From Malus domestica (taxonomy: Eukaryota; Streptophyta; Magnoliopsida; Rosales; Rosaceae), in the NCBI RefSeq assembly GCF_042453785.1, contig NC_091673.1, forward strand, positions 22,806,501 through 22,870,500: a stretch of 64,000 nt of DNA, given 5' to 3'. The position numbers were made by a program, and so were the translations under genes. The notes beneath the pieces were generated by a model. That model was not told where the DNA came from, searched no databases, and saw only the letters and a program-made list of their open reading frames with translations. This document shows positions 1 to 11,418 of this stretch, piece after piece; the stretch's first letter is position 1; every line of letters begins with the position of its first letter.

Positions 1-1786
1 ATTAGAGAATCTCATGGAAAGAGGAAACATAAAATCTGGCAACATCAGTCACCCCGTATCGTCTAATATCCATATGCAGCATCAGTATACAGCATCAATC
101 ACCCCATATCGTCTAATATCCATATGATGCATCAGTATGCAGCATCAGTCATATGCAGCATCAGTCACCACATATCGTCTAATAAGAACTGAGCAGCTGA
201 AAATATATATAGGAGAAATATATGTGTTTCTTAAATCCTTCTTTATATAGTTTTTCATGGTTTTCTGGGACTACAAATAATAACACCAATAAACAGAAAA
301 GACATTGCCACTAATAATCAGAAGAAAGAAAATCATCTATGATGGGGGGAAATCATTTTGCTTGCCCAAGACACCATTTTCAATCTTTTTCAAATGCAGA
401 GCACTTAAAAGAATTATGGTTCAAATTTCAGAGCAATTCAAAGCCAAATCAAACAACTTTCCTTTTCAATAAATGGTATCAGCAACTCAAAATTTTTTAC
501 CTTCAATCACCATGTAAAACCAATAAGCCCAGAAAAAAATACCAACTTATAAGTTCATAACAAACAAAAAATTGAAATAGAAGGACCAAATAAAACAACT
601 TATTAAAGCCTCCATATGTGCAAATAAATCATTTGAATAATCCCCAACGATTATCCAGAATAAAAGAAGAAATTCTTACAAGTTTCTTTGCTAAAGTTAT
701 TGATTAATGTTCCTTCCTTCAGTTTTTTTGTTTGTAAATTTGTGAATGTAAACCTGCAAGTTCCAAAAACAAATAGAAAAAGCCAGGGATATATATATAT
801 ATATATATTATTTATATATAAATCTAAAAATTAAAAACCAAATTTTACCCAATTAGAGTCCTTGAAAGATGGATGAAGAGGTTGAGGGCTGCTAGCGTGC
901 TCAATTTGGAGGCAATTACCTGCAAATCCAAAACCCTAAGTTAAAAAGAATGATAAAAATTGAATTCGTTAACCATTTGGCCACATAGTAGTCTCGTAGG
1001 CATTGAGAAATTTGGCATAGATTTATGTAGTTGGTGGAAAGGGTCTATGGTTCTTGGGTTTTTGGTGGTGGCGCAAGAAACTGGAAGAAGGTTGAGACGT
1101 AACAGGGTGTGGATTTGGCTTGTTGGTTGAATTGGTCTCTAGGGTTTTTGGTTGTGGAGTGTGATAGACAACGAATAGATGAGAGATGGTTTGAGCATTT
1201 GGCTTAGAAGATCCTGGTAATGTCACGATAGAGAGAAAAGAAGATTAAGAGACGCGTCGGTTGGCTTGGGTCACAGTGATAAGAAATGGGAGAAGTCTGA
1301 AAGACAGAGAAAGTGAAAGTGAAAGAGAACGGTTTAGAATTTAGATGGGCTTTCTCAAATTTGTTTAATACTTTACTATGTTTCTTTTTTCTTTTCTTTT
1401 TTAATTTATTTATTGTTGGAAAAGTGATGAATCACTTTTGTCACCGAGAATACACATATGTGACCCTTTTGCAATTCCTCACATATCATACTTCGTTAGG
1501 GCGCCATTGTTCCTCGCCATAGATTTTAGTAAGGACTCCAAAAAATTTGTCACCACTTTTTCATCTTAAAAGATATAAAATAATTTTAAGTGACGCTTAT
1601 GATTTTCGTCACTCCATTCTAGAATATGTGATGTCTTTATCGTCACCTAAGTGTTCTCAAATTTCATACCTAAAAAACTAGTCATGCGTGACGCTCCAAA
1701 CAATTCGTCACATATAGAAAAAATATGTGACGAATTTTTGGGCACCACATAAAATTTGGTCACCTATTCCATGTTTTCTTGTAGTG
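1..1786. mobile_element. CACTA (En/Spm) transposon, right end only
   Basis: The sequence ends at 1774-1786 with TTTTCTTGTAGTG, the reverse complement of the CACTACAAGAAAA terminus of plant CACTA elements. The last 450 bases are full of short subterminal motifs in both orientations (GTGACGAA, CGTCAC, TATGTGAC), the expected transposase-binding architecture. The three bases after the end are ATT, and the following sequence matches the duplicated host unit at the equivalent ATTCATGG site. The other end lies beyond the left edge, so strand and total size are unknown. No transposase reading frame is visible; the short open frames at 339-560 and 1023-1522 look like chance. Confidence 0.72.
43..183. 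repeat. Short imperfect tandem repeat
   Basis: About two and a half copies of a 50 to 67 base unit containing CACCCCATATCGTCTAAT and CATATGCAGCATCAGT (starts near 50, 100 and 167). It lies inside the CACTA element. Unit length varies because the CAGCATCAGT segment is itself repeated. Confidence 0.6.
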
Positions 1787-2090
1787 ATTCGTGGCGGATA
1801 GATACTACGTTGTTGGTTGTTTTCTCATGTGTTTAATTTACGTTCTTGGAATAGCTAGTTGCGCCTGTTGGTCGGATTTCCTTTGCTTGTAGCCTTGTAT
1901 TGCTTGTCTTGGAATAACTATGAAACGAATCAACCGCTATCAAAGACTAATCCAAGACTGCAACCACAAACATATTGGAATTAATATTCCTAACATCAAT
2001 GAAGAAATGGGACTAAGTTGCCTATATGCTTGCCTAAATTCTTCCAAAAGTTATCTGCTTTCTATCAATTGTATGCACGCATATGCATAT
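1787..2090 (+). repeat. Unit 0, first piece: 3' flank of a zinc-knuckle gene copy
   Basis: This is the downstream flank of a zinc-knuckle gene copy. It matches 30508-30836 and 40828-41170 nearly base for base, including the stretch just before the gypsy insertion. The CACTA end cuts it on the left and the LTR at 2091 cuts it on the right. The coding exons that should lie to its left are outside the window or lost. Confidence 0.8.
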
Positions 2091-2605
2091 TGTTGATGCA
2101 CAAAATCAATGAGGACTTTGGTACAACAGAAAGTGTTAAGTTTGTGACCTTCATTAGATTGCTTCGGTCACTAGTATGGATAAGTATGTAAATGGATAAA
2201 GACAAGGAAGCAAACACAAGATGTACGTGGTTCACCCAGATTGGCTACGTCCACTGAGTATAGGAGTTCTCATTAATTGTGAAGGGTTTACACAAGTACA
2301 TAGGTTCAAGCTCTCATTTTGTGAGTACTAGTGAATGATTTAATACAAATGACATTAGGAAATATTGTGGGAGAATGATCACCTTTTATAGAAGAGAGTT
2401 TCTAGCTTTGTTCTGACATTGACACATGTCGTGTTGTGATTGGCTTCTGATGTTGACACATGTCGCACTATGATTGGCTTCTGATGTCGACACGTGTTGC
2501 GTTGTGATTGGCCTCCTAGTTGGAGGGAAACTCTTCTAGGTCCTTGACGGTATAACGTTGACCGATGCTCTGTAGTTTCGGGATTGGTTAAGTATGGTAC
2601 AAACA
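2091..2605 (-). repeat. 3' LTR of the gypsy element (about 515 bp)
   Basis: It starts TGTTGATGCA and ends ACAAACA, followed by GTGCTCCCCTAAG, whose complement is a plausible polypurine tract. The left boundary is exact because host unit sequence stops there. No partner LTR survives, so age and target duplication cannot be read. A diverged copy of the sequence just inside the LTR recurs at 5574-5720. Confidence 0.65.
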
Positions 2606-3927
2606 GTGCTCCCCTAAGTTCCTGAGTGAGAGAATCTCCTCGGTTGGGGACTTGCAAGATCCAAGCCGCTGAGTAATCACAAAACTTCTAAGTACTGAAG
2701 TGTGGTATCGTTTTCACTTGCCTTATCTGTCTCATAGGTAGATGTGGCATCTTCTCTGGAAGTATTTTTCCTCCATCCAGGGGTGGTATCTTTAACTGGT
2801 GGAGATGCACAAAGTAATGTATCAATTTCACTTGAAGCTTACTTGTAGTTTCAGGCTTGGTCAAGCGCGATACAAACCATGTAGTAAAAGTCCCCCAAGT
2901 TGCCAAGCTAGGAGATTTGCTGAAAGAGGTGATAGACAAGGTAAGCAATCAGAGTTCCAAGCAATCAGTCCCAGATCAGAAGTTTGATTTCGAGTTCCGA
3001 CTGATTGTTCTCATTCTCCCTATCTTTCAGGCAACAAGAAGGATAAAGAGAAGAAAAATGAGAAGATATGATATGAGATACTTTTGCTTTTGAAGAAGTA
3101 ACTTTCCACAGGCTTATTCTTGAACTGGGCTGAAGGGTTTTCTGGTTTCCTCTAGAGTATAAGGCCGACTCAAGAATTTGAGGGTCAAAACAAGTCCATC
3201 AAATCAAGAGTGCGTTCGACCTTGATGATATGTGATACTTTTGTTGTTGACAAAATAATAGATGAATCGCCATGTGTTCTGTTGCGCTTGTCTCCACATG
3301 CTTCCTTGTATCCTTCTCACTTGCCCTATTTATTCCTCAGGCAAATGTGGTATCTTTTCTGGAAGCATAAGATGTTGAAGATGAGTACTCGAGAGTAATG
3401 CCAGGTAAGTAATCAGGTAAGGAGTTCCAGGTAGTCAGTTCATGACTGGAAGCTTAATTCCAAGTGCTGACTGATTGCTCTCTTTCTCCTTGTCTTGCAA
3501 GTAAGAACAAGGCCAAAGGAAAAGACAGGGAAAAAGCATGATATGGGATACTCTTGTTTTTAACCCTAATGATATGAGATACTCTTGCTCTAGTGTGGCT
3601 TGTTTGCAGAGGTATTATTGGGGGGAAAAGAAGCTGAGTATTTCGAGAGACTCTGCTGAGAGTGCCCTCTCGGATGTGAAGAAAAGTTGAGCATTTTTTT
3701 TTATTTGCAAGTCTGCTTGGCTGTGGAGGATAAAGGTCGACATATATAGGAATTTTCCCAATAGCGAGTGGTAACGCTGTTCCTTTACCCTTCTCGGTCA
3801 TAGCAATGTAGTGGAAGCTGCAAGATTCACGTGTTTTAACTTTGTTAGAGCACTTTGAAAAAGTGGTCTGTGGTATCTGGAAAGCTGATGTTACACGTGA
3901 AGATTGCAGACAAGCTTTATCCAAGGA

Positions 3928-4247
3928 AATCTGGCTCTCAAAGTTTGGAGAGCGGTGCCTCTTCGGTTTTCGAACAAGCAATCTTGTCGGGGATCTGGCT
4001 CTCGAGATTCGGAGAACGGTGCCTCTTCGATTTTTGAGAAATCAATCCTGTTGGGAGTCTGGCTCTTAAGATTTGGAAAGCGGTGCCTCTTCAATTTTTG
4101 AGAAAGTAATCCTGTTGGGAGTCTGGCTCTCGAGATTCGGAGGGTGGTGCCTATTCGATTTTTGAGCAAGTAATCCTGTTGGGAATCTGGCTCTAGAAAT
4201 TCGGATAGCGGTGCCTCTTCGATTTTTGAGCAAGCAATCTTGTTGGG
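3928..4247. repeat. 64-bp tandem repeat, five units
   Basis: Five head-to-tail units start at 3928, 3992, 4056, 4120 and 4184, each exactly 64 bases. Each contains TCTGGCTCT, GGTGCCTCTTCGATTTT and CTGTTGGGA. A diverged sixth copy lies at about 4505-4556. 64 is not a multiple of 3, so the open frames across the array are repeat artefacts. It lies in the non-coding 3' region of the gypsy element. Confidence 0.85.
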
Positions 4248-4698
4248 AGTATTTTCTCGAACGTGAGTAAAGGTTGGGCATTTTTGCCAGTCTGCCTTGC
4301 CACGGAGCACGGAGGTTGACACACATAGGGACTTTCCAGTTATCAAGCAGTGGTGATATTCCTTTACCCTTGTGGGTAATAGTAGGGTAGCTGGACCTTC
4401 AAAATTTATGTCTAAACTTTGTCAGAGATCTTTGGCAAAGTTATATGTGATACCCGATGAGCTGATGTTGTGTGTGGAGATTGTCGAGATATTTTACTCA
4501 GGAAAATCCATTTCTCGAAATCCGGAGAGTGGTGCCTCTTCGATTTTTGAACCAACGGCCCTGTTGCCCTTTCTTTTATAGGGGCACCAATTGTGTGCAA
4601 GAAGTACATTCAGAGAGTTATTGCTTGCAGGAATTTTCCCCTTATTTTTATACTTCAGAGATTTATTGGACCTCATTCCTCCTTCATCATTTCTGAAA

Positions 4699-5424
4699 AT
4701 GTCTGGCCCATCCGACCGTCGTTTTGACTTGAACTTTGGTGAAAAGGCAGCTATGTCTCCTCAAGACAACATATGACGCCCATCCTTCTTATCCCCTACT
4801 GGTCCTCTTACCATTGGGGACTCTATGATGAAGAATGATATGACCGCTGCGGTGGTGGCCAGGAACCTTCTCACTCCCAAAGATAACAGACTACTTTCCA
4901 AACGGTCTGATGAGTTGGCTGTTAAGGATTTTCTAACTTTCAGTGTTCAGTGTGCAGATTCTGTGTCTAATATGGCCCAACGCCTATTTGCTTGAACCCG
5001 CCAAGTTGAATCATTGGCGGCTGAAGTGATAAGTCTCAAACAGAAGATTAGAGGGCTCAAGCATGAGAATAAATAGTTGCACAGGCTCGCACATGACTAT
5101 GCTACAAACATGAAGATGAAGCTTAACCAGCTGCAGGAATCTGATGGTCAGATTTTACTTGATCATCAAAGGTTTATGGATTTGTTCCAAAGGCATTTAT
5201 TGCCTTCGTCTTCTGGGGCTGTACCGCGTAATGAAACTCCAAATGATCAACCTTCGGTGCCTCCTCCTCCTGGGTTCTACCCAGTACTGAGGCTCCGAAT
5301 GATCACCCTCTGGTGCCTACTCTTTTTAGGGCTCTGCCGACTGCTGAGACTTCTCCTGAGTAACCTTTGTGAAGGCTCCCTCTTGTTTGTTTATTTTGAT
5401 TCATGTATATGTACATATTTATAA
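4699..5424 (+). pseudogene. Decayed plus-strand reading frame in the gypsy 3' region (coiled coil)
   Basis: One frame runs from ATG at 4699 (beginning MSGPSDRRFDLNFGEKAA) and is interrupted by TGA at 4774, TGA at 4993 and TAG at 5074, all in phase. The middle is hydrophilic with heptad-like spacing (QVESLAAEVISLKQKI), suggesting a coiled coil. The end is proline- and serine-rich. It runs opposite to the element's pol genes. I recognise it as a repeat-associated hypothetical protein type in rosaceous genomes but know no function. All three stops are one C-to-T change away from CGA or CAG codons. It is probably an inactive extra gene of the retroelement. Confidence 0.5.
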
Positions 5425-5917
5425 CTTATCAGAGATATCAATAAATAAATTTTGCTTCATTTCAACATATTGTGTTAAATACACCAAAGCCTTCTTCACT
5501 AAGTTCTTTGAATTTTTTCTTTTGTTGAAGCTTGTATGTTGAAGCTTTGTGAGTGAAGCATGTATGTTGAGGTAGTGCTCCCTTAATTTCCCGAGTGAGG
5601 AAGACTTCTCGGTTGGAGACTTGAAAAATCCAAGTCACTGAGTGGTCGTGAGACTTCCGAGTATCAAGGTGCAATAGCATATGGTAGGAGTCCCCCAAGT
5701 CTCTGGTCGAGGGAGTTGACGAAAGAGGTGTCTTGCTAGTAGCCAAGTTTCCAAAGTAACAAAACTTCACCATTTTCCCTTCTAAGTGGTAGCCCAAAAC
5801 TCCTTCTTCATATATATTTGTTATGAAAGTTGTTAGGCCCAAAGAAGAGAAGGCCTAGGCAATTTTTTTTTTTTTCGAATTTTCAAATTTCCGAATTTTC
5901 AAATTTTTTAATTTCCG

Positions 5918-5953
<36 letters not shown>

Positions 5954-5962
5954 AGCTTTGTA

Positions 5963-6860
5963 GGTGAAGCTTTGAGGTTTAAGCTTTGTTGGGTACCATG
6001 AATTGATTTTGCTTCACACTATCTTGATCAAGAGTGTGTGAAGCTTTTGTAGGTGAAGCTTTTGTGTTGAAGCTTTTGTAGGTGAAACTTTTGTGGGTGA
6101 AGCTTTTGTGGGTGTAGCTTTTGTAGGTGAAGCTTTTGTGGGTGAAGCTTTTGTGTTGAAGCTTTGTAGGTGAAACTTTGGAGTTGAAGCTTTGTAGGTG
6201 AAGCTTTTGTGTTGAAGCTTTGGAATTGAAGCTTTGGAATTGAAGCTTTGGAGTTGAAGCTTTTGTAGGTGAAGTTTTGGAGTTGAAGCTTTGGAGTTGA
6301 AGCTTTTGTAGGTGAAACTTTGGAGTTGAAGCTTTGTAGGTGAAGCTTTTGTGTTGAAGCTTTGTAGGTGAAGCTTTTGTTGGCACCATAAATTGGTTTT
6401 GCTTCACACTGTCTTGATCAAGAGTGTGTGAAGCTTTTGAGAATTGTGGTTGCCCTCCATTGATGAAGTCTTGTTGGCACCAAGAATTGTGGTTGCCCTC
6501 CATTGATGAAGCTCTTGTTGGCACCATAAATTGGTTTTGCTTCACATTGTCTTGATCAAGAGTGTGAAGCTTTTGAGAATTGTGGTTACCCTCCATTCAT
6601 GAAGCTCTCGTTGGCACCAAGTGTGTGAAGCTTTTAAGAATTGTAGTTGCTCTCCATTGATGAAACTCTTATTGGCACCATAAATTGGTTTTGCTTCACA
6701 CTGTCTTGATCAATAGTGTGAAGCTTTTGAGAATTGTGGTTACCCTCCATTGATAAAGCTCTTGTTGACACCATAAATTAGTTTTGCTTCACACTGTCTT
6801 GATCAAGAGTGTGTGAAGCTTTTGAGAATTATGGTTGAACTCCTTTGATGAAGCTAATAT
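5963..6860. repeat. GAAGCTT-rich minisatellite and about 95-bp repeats
   Basis: From about 5963 to 6383 there are many short units of the type GTTGAAGCTTTGTAGGTGAA, 13 to 17 bases long and irregularly phased. From 5990 and again from 6384 to 6860 a longer unit (AATTGGTTTTGCTTCACACT, CTTGATCAAGAGTGTG, CCCTCCATTGATGAAGCT) recurs about five times at spacings near 95 to 135. The minus-strand open frame at 5979-6596 (Lys-Ala-Ser-Pro-Thr repeats) is a by-product of the array, not a credible protein gene. Confidence 0.8.
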
Positions 6861-6869
6861 GTTCACCTC

Positions 6870-6950
6870 CTCCCCCCTCTTTTTTTTTTTGGATTTTTTT
6901 TTCTTTTTTTTCGGATTTTTTTTTTTTTTTTTTTTGAGGGGGAGAAGGGG
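6870..6950. repeat. Poly-T low-complexity tract
   Basis: Long T runs separated by GGATT and CGGATT, followed by a GAGGGGGAGAAGGGG purine stretch. A similar AT-rich tract with (AT)n lies at 5862-5950. No coding signal is visible. Confidence 0.85.
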
Positions 6951-7363
6951 TGCTATAAGTTTGAAATTTGAAAACTCCCTAGCTTGTGTGGAAGTTTGAA
7001 GACTTTCCATGTGGGGTTTTCTCATGGTTTGAATTTTGAATTTTGAATTTCTTTGGCCATGTTGAACCCTATAAGAATGATAAGTTTCCATTCTTTTCAT
7101 TGTCTTCATTTGCTCATTTTGTAGTGATTTTTGGAGACATAGTGCTCTTATAGTTGAGAGGGATTCCGACATTACTTTGCACCATGTTCAGGTTGGTAGT
7201 CTTCTTCACTAGATCGCATGCTTTCATTCTTGTTGAATTGTTTGAGTGTTCATGTGTTTGGTTGAGAACATAATGAACTGATTGAGCTTTTCTCCATGCC
7301 CTAGGAACTTCCTTATGTTTCGATCTTTCATGTGGTGATAGATTTTGTTTTTGTTTGTTGTAG

Positions 7364-9638
7364 ATGTCAGAGTCTGAAAGTCCTAGTGATAAGGGCTCCC
7401 CTAACTCTAACTCTAGGTTTGAGCTTGCAATGTTGGAGTCTTGTACAAAAAATTCGAGATTGGGTGATCTTCGCAATTGTCAAGCCTTAGCCAATATTGG
7501 TTCTTCCTCCTTCATGTCAGTGGGTGAGGGGGTTGTTTGTGACACCATGCCCATATTTCGCTCTGAGTTCACAGCAGACCATTTAGTGCAAAACTTGTTA
7601 GATAGCAAAAAACAGCTTGAGGCCCTAAGGCAGTCATGTAGTATCCCCCGTAGTGTAAGAATGCGTTTGGTGCATCATGAAGAATTGTCCTCTAAACCGC
7701 CCAATGGTCATGTTATGTTCAATACCCAGATATTATTGACTTTAGGGGTGAAGCTACTTTTGCACCCATGGTTGCAACGAATGTTGTCTTTCATTGGATA
7801 TGCGTCTGGGCAACTCTACCCTGGTTTTTGGGATACCTTGATCGGGTTTTATATTATTTGGATGGAATGTGGGTTAGGTGAGCTTTCCTTTCATCAGTGG
7901 CGTTACTGCTATAAGATGCGCCCGGTGAAAGCATGCACTGGGTATGCCGAGTGTGCATGTCAGAGTGAGAGAGAGCGTATTATTTTTTGTAAGAAAAATG
8001 CGTACTGCACTTGGAAAAACCGTTGGTGCTTTCTTTATAATGATTGGGAGTATGCTAAAGGTGTCACACCTGAGCGACATGTTCCTACTCACTTCCAAAC
8101 TGTAGGTTGTAATGTATCCATTGTTTGCATTATTTGATATTTGTTGTGATTTTCTCTTACTTCTAACATTTTTCTTCGTGCAGTGACGCGAGGGACCATC
8201 AAGCTGTCCGAATGGGAGCTAGCTAACGTAGAGAGGTGTTGAGGGTGCCCAAAGAGGATAGACATTTGGGCAAGCTACGACCCTTATTTCGAAAGTACGG
8301 TTTCCAGCCCCTAGTGTCGGAGTGCAAAAGACGAGCAAGTAAGTTGTGTCTTTCATTTTGCCTCCTTTTTCTTTTACAAAGTTGCATTCCTTACTTTGAT
8401 TTTTCTTGTTTAGTGGAGAAAATGGGCAAGAAAGGGAAAACACCCATGTTAGTTCCCGTAGACGACATTTTGTTTCACAAGATAGCTCGTAAGCACCTGG
8501 TGAGGCCAACCCCTAAACCTAAGTCGCAAGAGAAGGTCATCAAGATTGCTGCCTCAAAGAAGGCTGAAGTTGAGGCCATCGGGTATGCTGCTGCTATAGT
8601 TGCAGGGGAAGAGAGACGATTGTTCCTTCCTCTTCCTACCATCAATCCCATATTTCCTCCAACCATGGAGTCTACTGACCAAGAAGGTGGCCCTAGCTCT
8701 AGCCGTAAGAGAAAGTATAAGGAAGAGGTTGGCAGCATTCATTGGAAGGACTTGAAGGTTGCCATGCAGCCAAGTAGTTTTAGGTATGTCAATAATTTCC
8801 TAGCATGATGTTGATCCACTATTGATGAGCTTGGCGAGACGGCTAGATGAGAACGAATCAGATCGTGACCGGATGATGAGGCTATCTTCTTATGTAAGTG
8901 TTACTCTGTTATTTCTTTGCTTTCTCCCCTCTTTTTCCTGGTAGTGACGATCATCTTGTCATGTAGGTCATGACCGAGTACGATGACAAATTACGAAAGG
9001 TCAAGCGGTACAAGGCAAAGTTTAAAGAGAATAAGCAGCTTGTGAATGATGCCAGAAAAACGAGCAAAGCTTTGGCTGATGACATCCGCCTTAAGGATCA
9101 AAACTTCAAGAGTTTAAAAAGGCGGAATGGTGAGAACATGAGGCTCAAGAAACAATTGGAAGCAACTAAGGAACAGTTTGAGACAACCATCCTTGAGGTT
9201 TCCAAGGTTAAAAGGGAGTTGGATAGTGCCTTGGTTGAGGTTTCTGGGCTGAAGAGGAGTATCCCGACTGAGAGGGATGCTGCTGTGCAGGAGTTCTTAG
9301 GTTCCCAGGCCTTTCACGATGCCTTTAGACCTCACTGCATCCGGGCGGCTAATTTTGAGAAAAGGAAATAGATGGCCGTCCTTGAGCGTTACGACAATGG
9401 AAGCATTATCCGAAAGTACCATGATGAGATGGATGAGTACCTACAAAAAGGTGAAGCTTTCGTCCTCGTAGTTGATCCTAGTAGTGATGATGACTTTGAT
9501 AATGAGGCTAGTATGAGTGAGCAGTCTCAGGAGAGTGAGGATGGTCCTAAAGATGCTGAGGAAGGTGGTGATGGCAATGGGGTTAAAACGCAGGGTGATA
9601 TTGTCAGGGGTTCGGTCTCAAATGAGGATGACTCGTAG
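7364..9638 (+). pseudogene. Antisense extra gene of the gypsy element (Transposase_28-like plus coiled coil)
   Basis: This plus-strand gene lies inside a minus-strand gypsy element, between integrase and 3' LTR. The first exon (7364 to about 8105) encodes an acidic Ser-rich start and then, at residues 80-240, a region resembling Pfam Transposase_28 ('putative gypsy type transposon'), with motifs such as LLHPWLQRML and WDTLIGFYIIW. A donor at 8106 and acceptor at 8183 fit, followed by RVPKEDRHLGKLRPLF (8236 on), a basic segment with KRKYKEE, a third segment from 8970 rich in Lys and Glu (coiled coil), and an acidic Asp/Ser/Glu tail to 9638. A frame break near 8236 and a stop at 9369 make it a pseudogene. 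Antisense genes in this position are known for Grande and relatives. The function is unknown. Confidence 0.62.
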
Positions 9639-9652
9639 TGCCCTTTTTTCTG

Positions 9653-9889
9653 CATGTACTCTAGATGTACGAGTTTGTTGTTTGTGTGGCATGTGCCATG
9701 TACTCTGGATGTACTAGTTTGTTGTTTGTGTGGCATGTGTCATGTACTCTGAATGTACTAGTTTGTTGTTTGTGTGGCATGTGCCATGTACTCTGGATGT
9801 ACTAGTGATGTACTAGTTTGTTGTTTGTGTGGCACGTGCCATGTACTCTGGATGTACTAGTTTGTTGTTTGTATGGCATGTGCCATGTT
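9653..9889. repeat. 44-bp tandem repeat, about five units
   Basis: The unit runs CATGTACTCTGGATGTACTA then GTTTGTTGTTTGTGTGGCATGTGC. Units start at 9653, 9697, 9741, 9785 (with an 11-base internal duplication of GATGTACTAGT) and 9840. It begins just after the antisense gene's stop codon, so it would sit in that gene's 3' untranslated region. Confidence 0.85.
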
Positions 9890-10400
9890 GTAAGCCTGAG
9901 AGCTTTTTATTTATGGATGCTTACGACTTTGCGCCGTATAGTTTGATGTTAATTACCAAGTATTTGCACTATCATTGATGAATGCCTGGCTATGTTTGAG
10001 CAAATCCTTTGTTTGGATATAAGCCATAACTTGGGTCAGATTGAACGAATATACTGTAGAGTTGTTCGTTTATTTGTATAGTCTTGTTGACATATACTTA
10101 GACTTTATTTCCTATTGGGAGCATTCATGTTGAAGCTTTGAACCCGAGTGTCTCATTGCTAGGAATGTAAGAGGATTAGGACCGAGTTGTCTAAATCACC
10201 TATTTATTGAATTCATGACAAATGGTCTTCGTTACATAAGATGCCGAACGGCTGAAGCTTAACACTTGTACAATGTGAGTTTACTTGAAATAGTACTTCA
10301 AGTGATCAGCGTTCCATGGATGGCCAAGGGTCTTGCCATCAGAGCTTCTAAGCTTGTAGGAGCCAGGGCGACTGATGCCAACAACTTCAAACAGCCCATC
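9890..10400. other. Gypsy spacer with no gene seen
   Basis: AT-rich sequence between the 44-bp repeat and the integrase end. No open frame over 60 codons makes sense, and no structured repeat is visible. It belongs to the retroelement. Confidence 0.5.
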
Positions 10401-11400
10401 CTAGTTTGGACTAAGAGTTCCTTCACTCGGGACTCTGTCGCAGAGTAATCTTTTCATCAATACCCAGTCCTCCACTTTGAAAAAACGAGGTTTGACCCTT
10501 GAGTCATAATAGTTAGAGATACGCTGCTTGTAGGCGACATTCCTCAAGTGAGCCTGGTTTCTGTGTTCCTCGACTAGATCTAAGTTGAGGGTAAGTTGTT
10601 TGTCATTTTCGCTTTGCATGTAGTTCTGGACTCGGACGTTGCTTGCTTAAGCTTAACTAGGACAACTGCCTCTGTACCAAAGGCAAATGAGAATGGGGTT
10701 TTTTCTGTTGACGTCCGATACGAAGCGCAGTATGACCAAAGAACTTGGGGTACAAATTCTGGCCAACAACCTTTAGCCTTGTCCAAGCTGGTTTTCAAAG
10801 TTCGCTTGATTATTTTGTTAATGGCTTCAACTTGTCGATTAGACTGGGGATGAACTGGGGAAGCAAAACATAAGTTGATGTTGAACTTAGAGCACAACAT
10901 CCTGAACTTATTGTTGTCGAACTGTCGCCCGTTGTCAGTGACTATCGCATTGGGAATGCTGAATCTGCAAAGGATGTTCTTCCATACGAAGTCTTCTATT
11001 TTTGCCTCAGTAATGATTGCCAAGGGTTCTACTTCGGCCCATTTTGTGAAGTAGTCAACTGCAACGATTGCATAGCGGACCTTGCCCTTCCCTGCAGGCA
11101 TTGGGCCGATCAAATCAAGTCCCCATTGGGCGAAGGGCCAAGGGCTGATCATAGGAGTGAGCGGCTCGGGAGGGGAGTAAGGAATAGTTGCATAGCGTTG
11201 ACATTTATCACATGAGCGAGATATTCTGATGGCATCTTGGTGGAGTGTTGGCCAGTAATATCCTTGGCGAAAAGCCTTGTGTACTAGGGATCAAGATCCA
11301 GCATGATCTCCGCAGACTCCTTCATGTATTTCGCGAAGGACAATTTCCGCCTTCGCGGGCGTAAGGCATCTTAGGTATGGTAGGTTAAAACCCCGCATAT
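10401..11400 (-). pseudogene. Gypsy integrase, broken
   Basis: Integrase inserts element cDNA into the chromosome. The zinc-binding segment (11160-11400, ending CDKCQRYATI) is followed by the catalytic core at 11152-10580. In that core the DD35E residues are present as Asp13 (GLDLIGP), Asp73 (VTDNGRQF) and Glu109 (NRQVEAINK), with 35 residues between the last two. The C-terminal part continues at 10619-10401 in another frame, so there is a frameshift near 10.6 kb. An in-frame TGA lies near 11290 in the zinc-binding part. It is inactive as it stands. Confidence 0.8.
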
Positions 11401-11418
11401 AGAGTTAGTCGTTAATGA

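Noticed and set aside
1023-1522. Short frames inside the CACTA end
   Set aside because: Biased composition, no homology, and they overlap subterminal repeats.
3928-4247. Regular repeats resembling a CRISPR array
   Set aside because: Units are contiguous with no variable spacers, and this is a plant genome; it is a simple tandem repeat.
3454-4346. Overlapping minus-strand open frames of 151-175 codons
   Set aside because: They run across the 64-bp array and its flank; the period is not a multiple of 3, so each unit is read in a different frame.
5979-6596. 205-codon minus-strand open frame with Lys-Ala-Ser-Pro-Thr repeats
   Set aside because: It only reflects the GAAGCTT minisatellite; composition is purely repetitive and there is no promoter or flanking coding signal.
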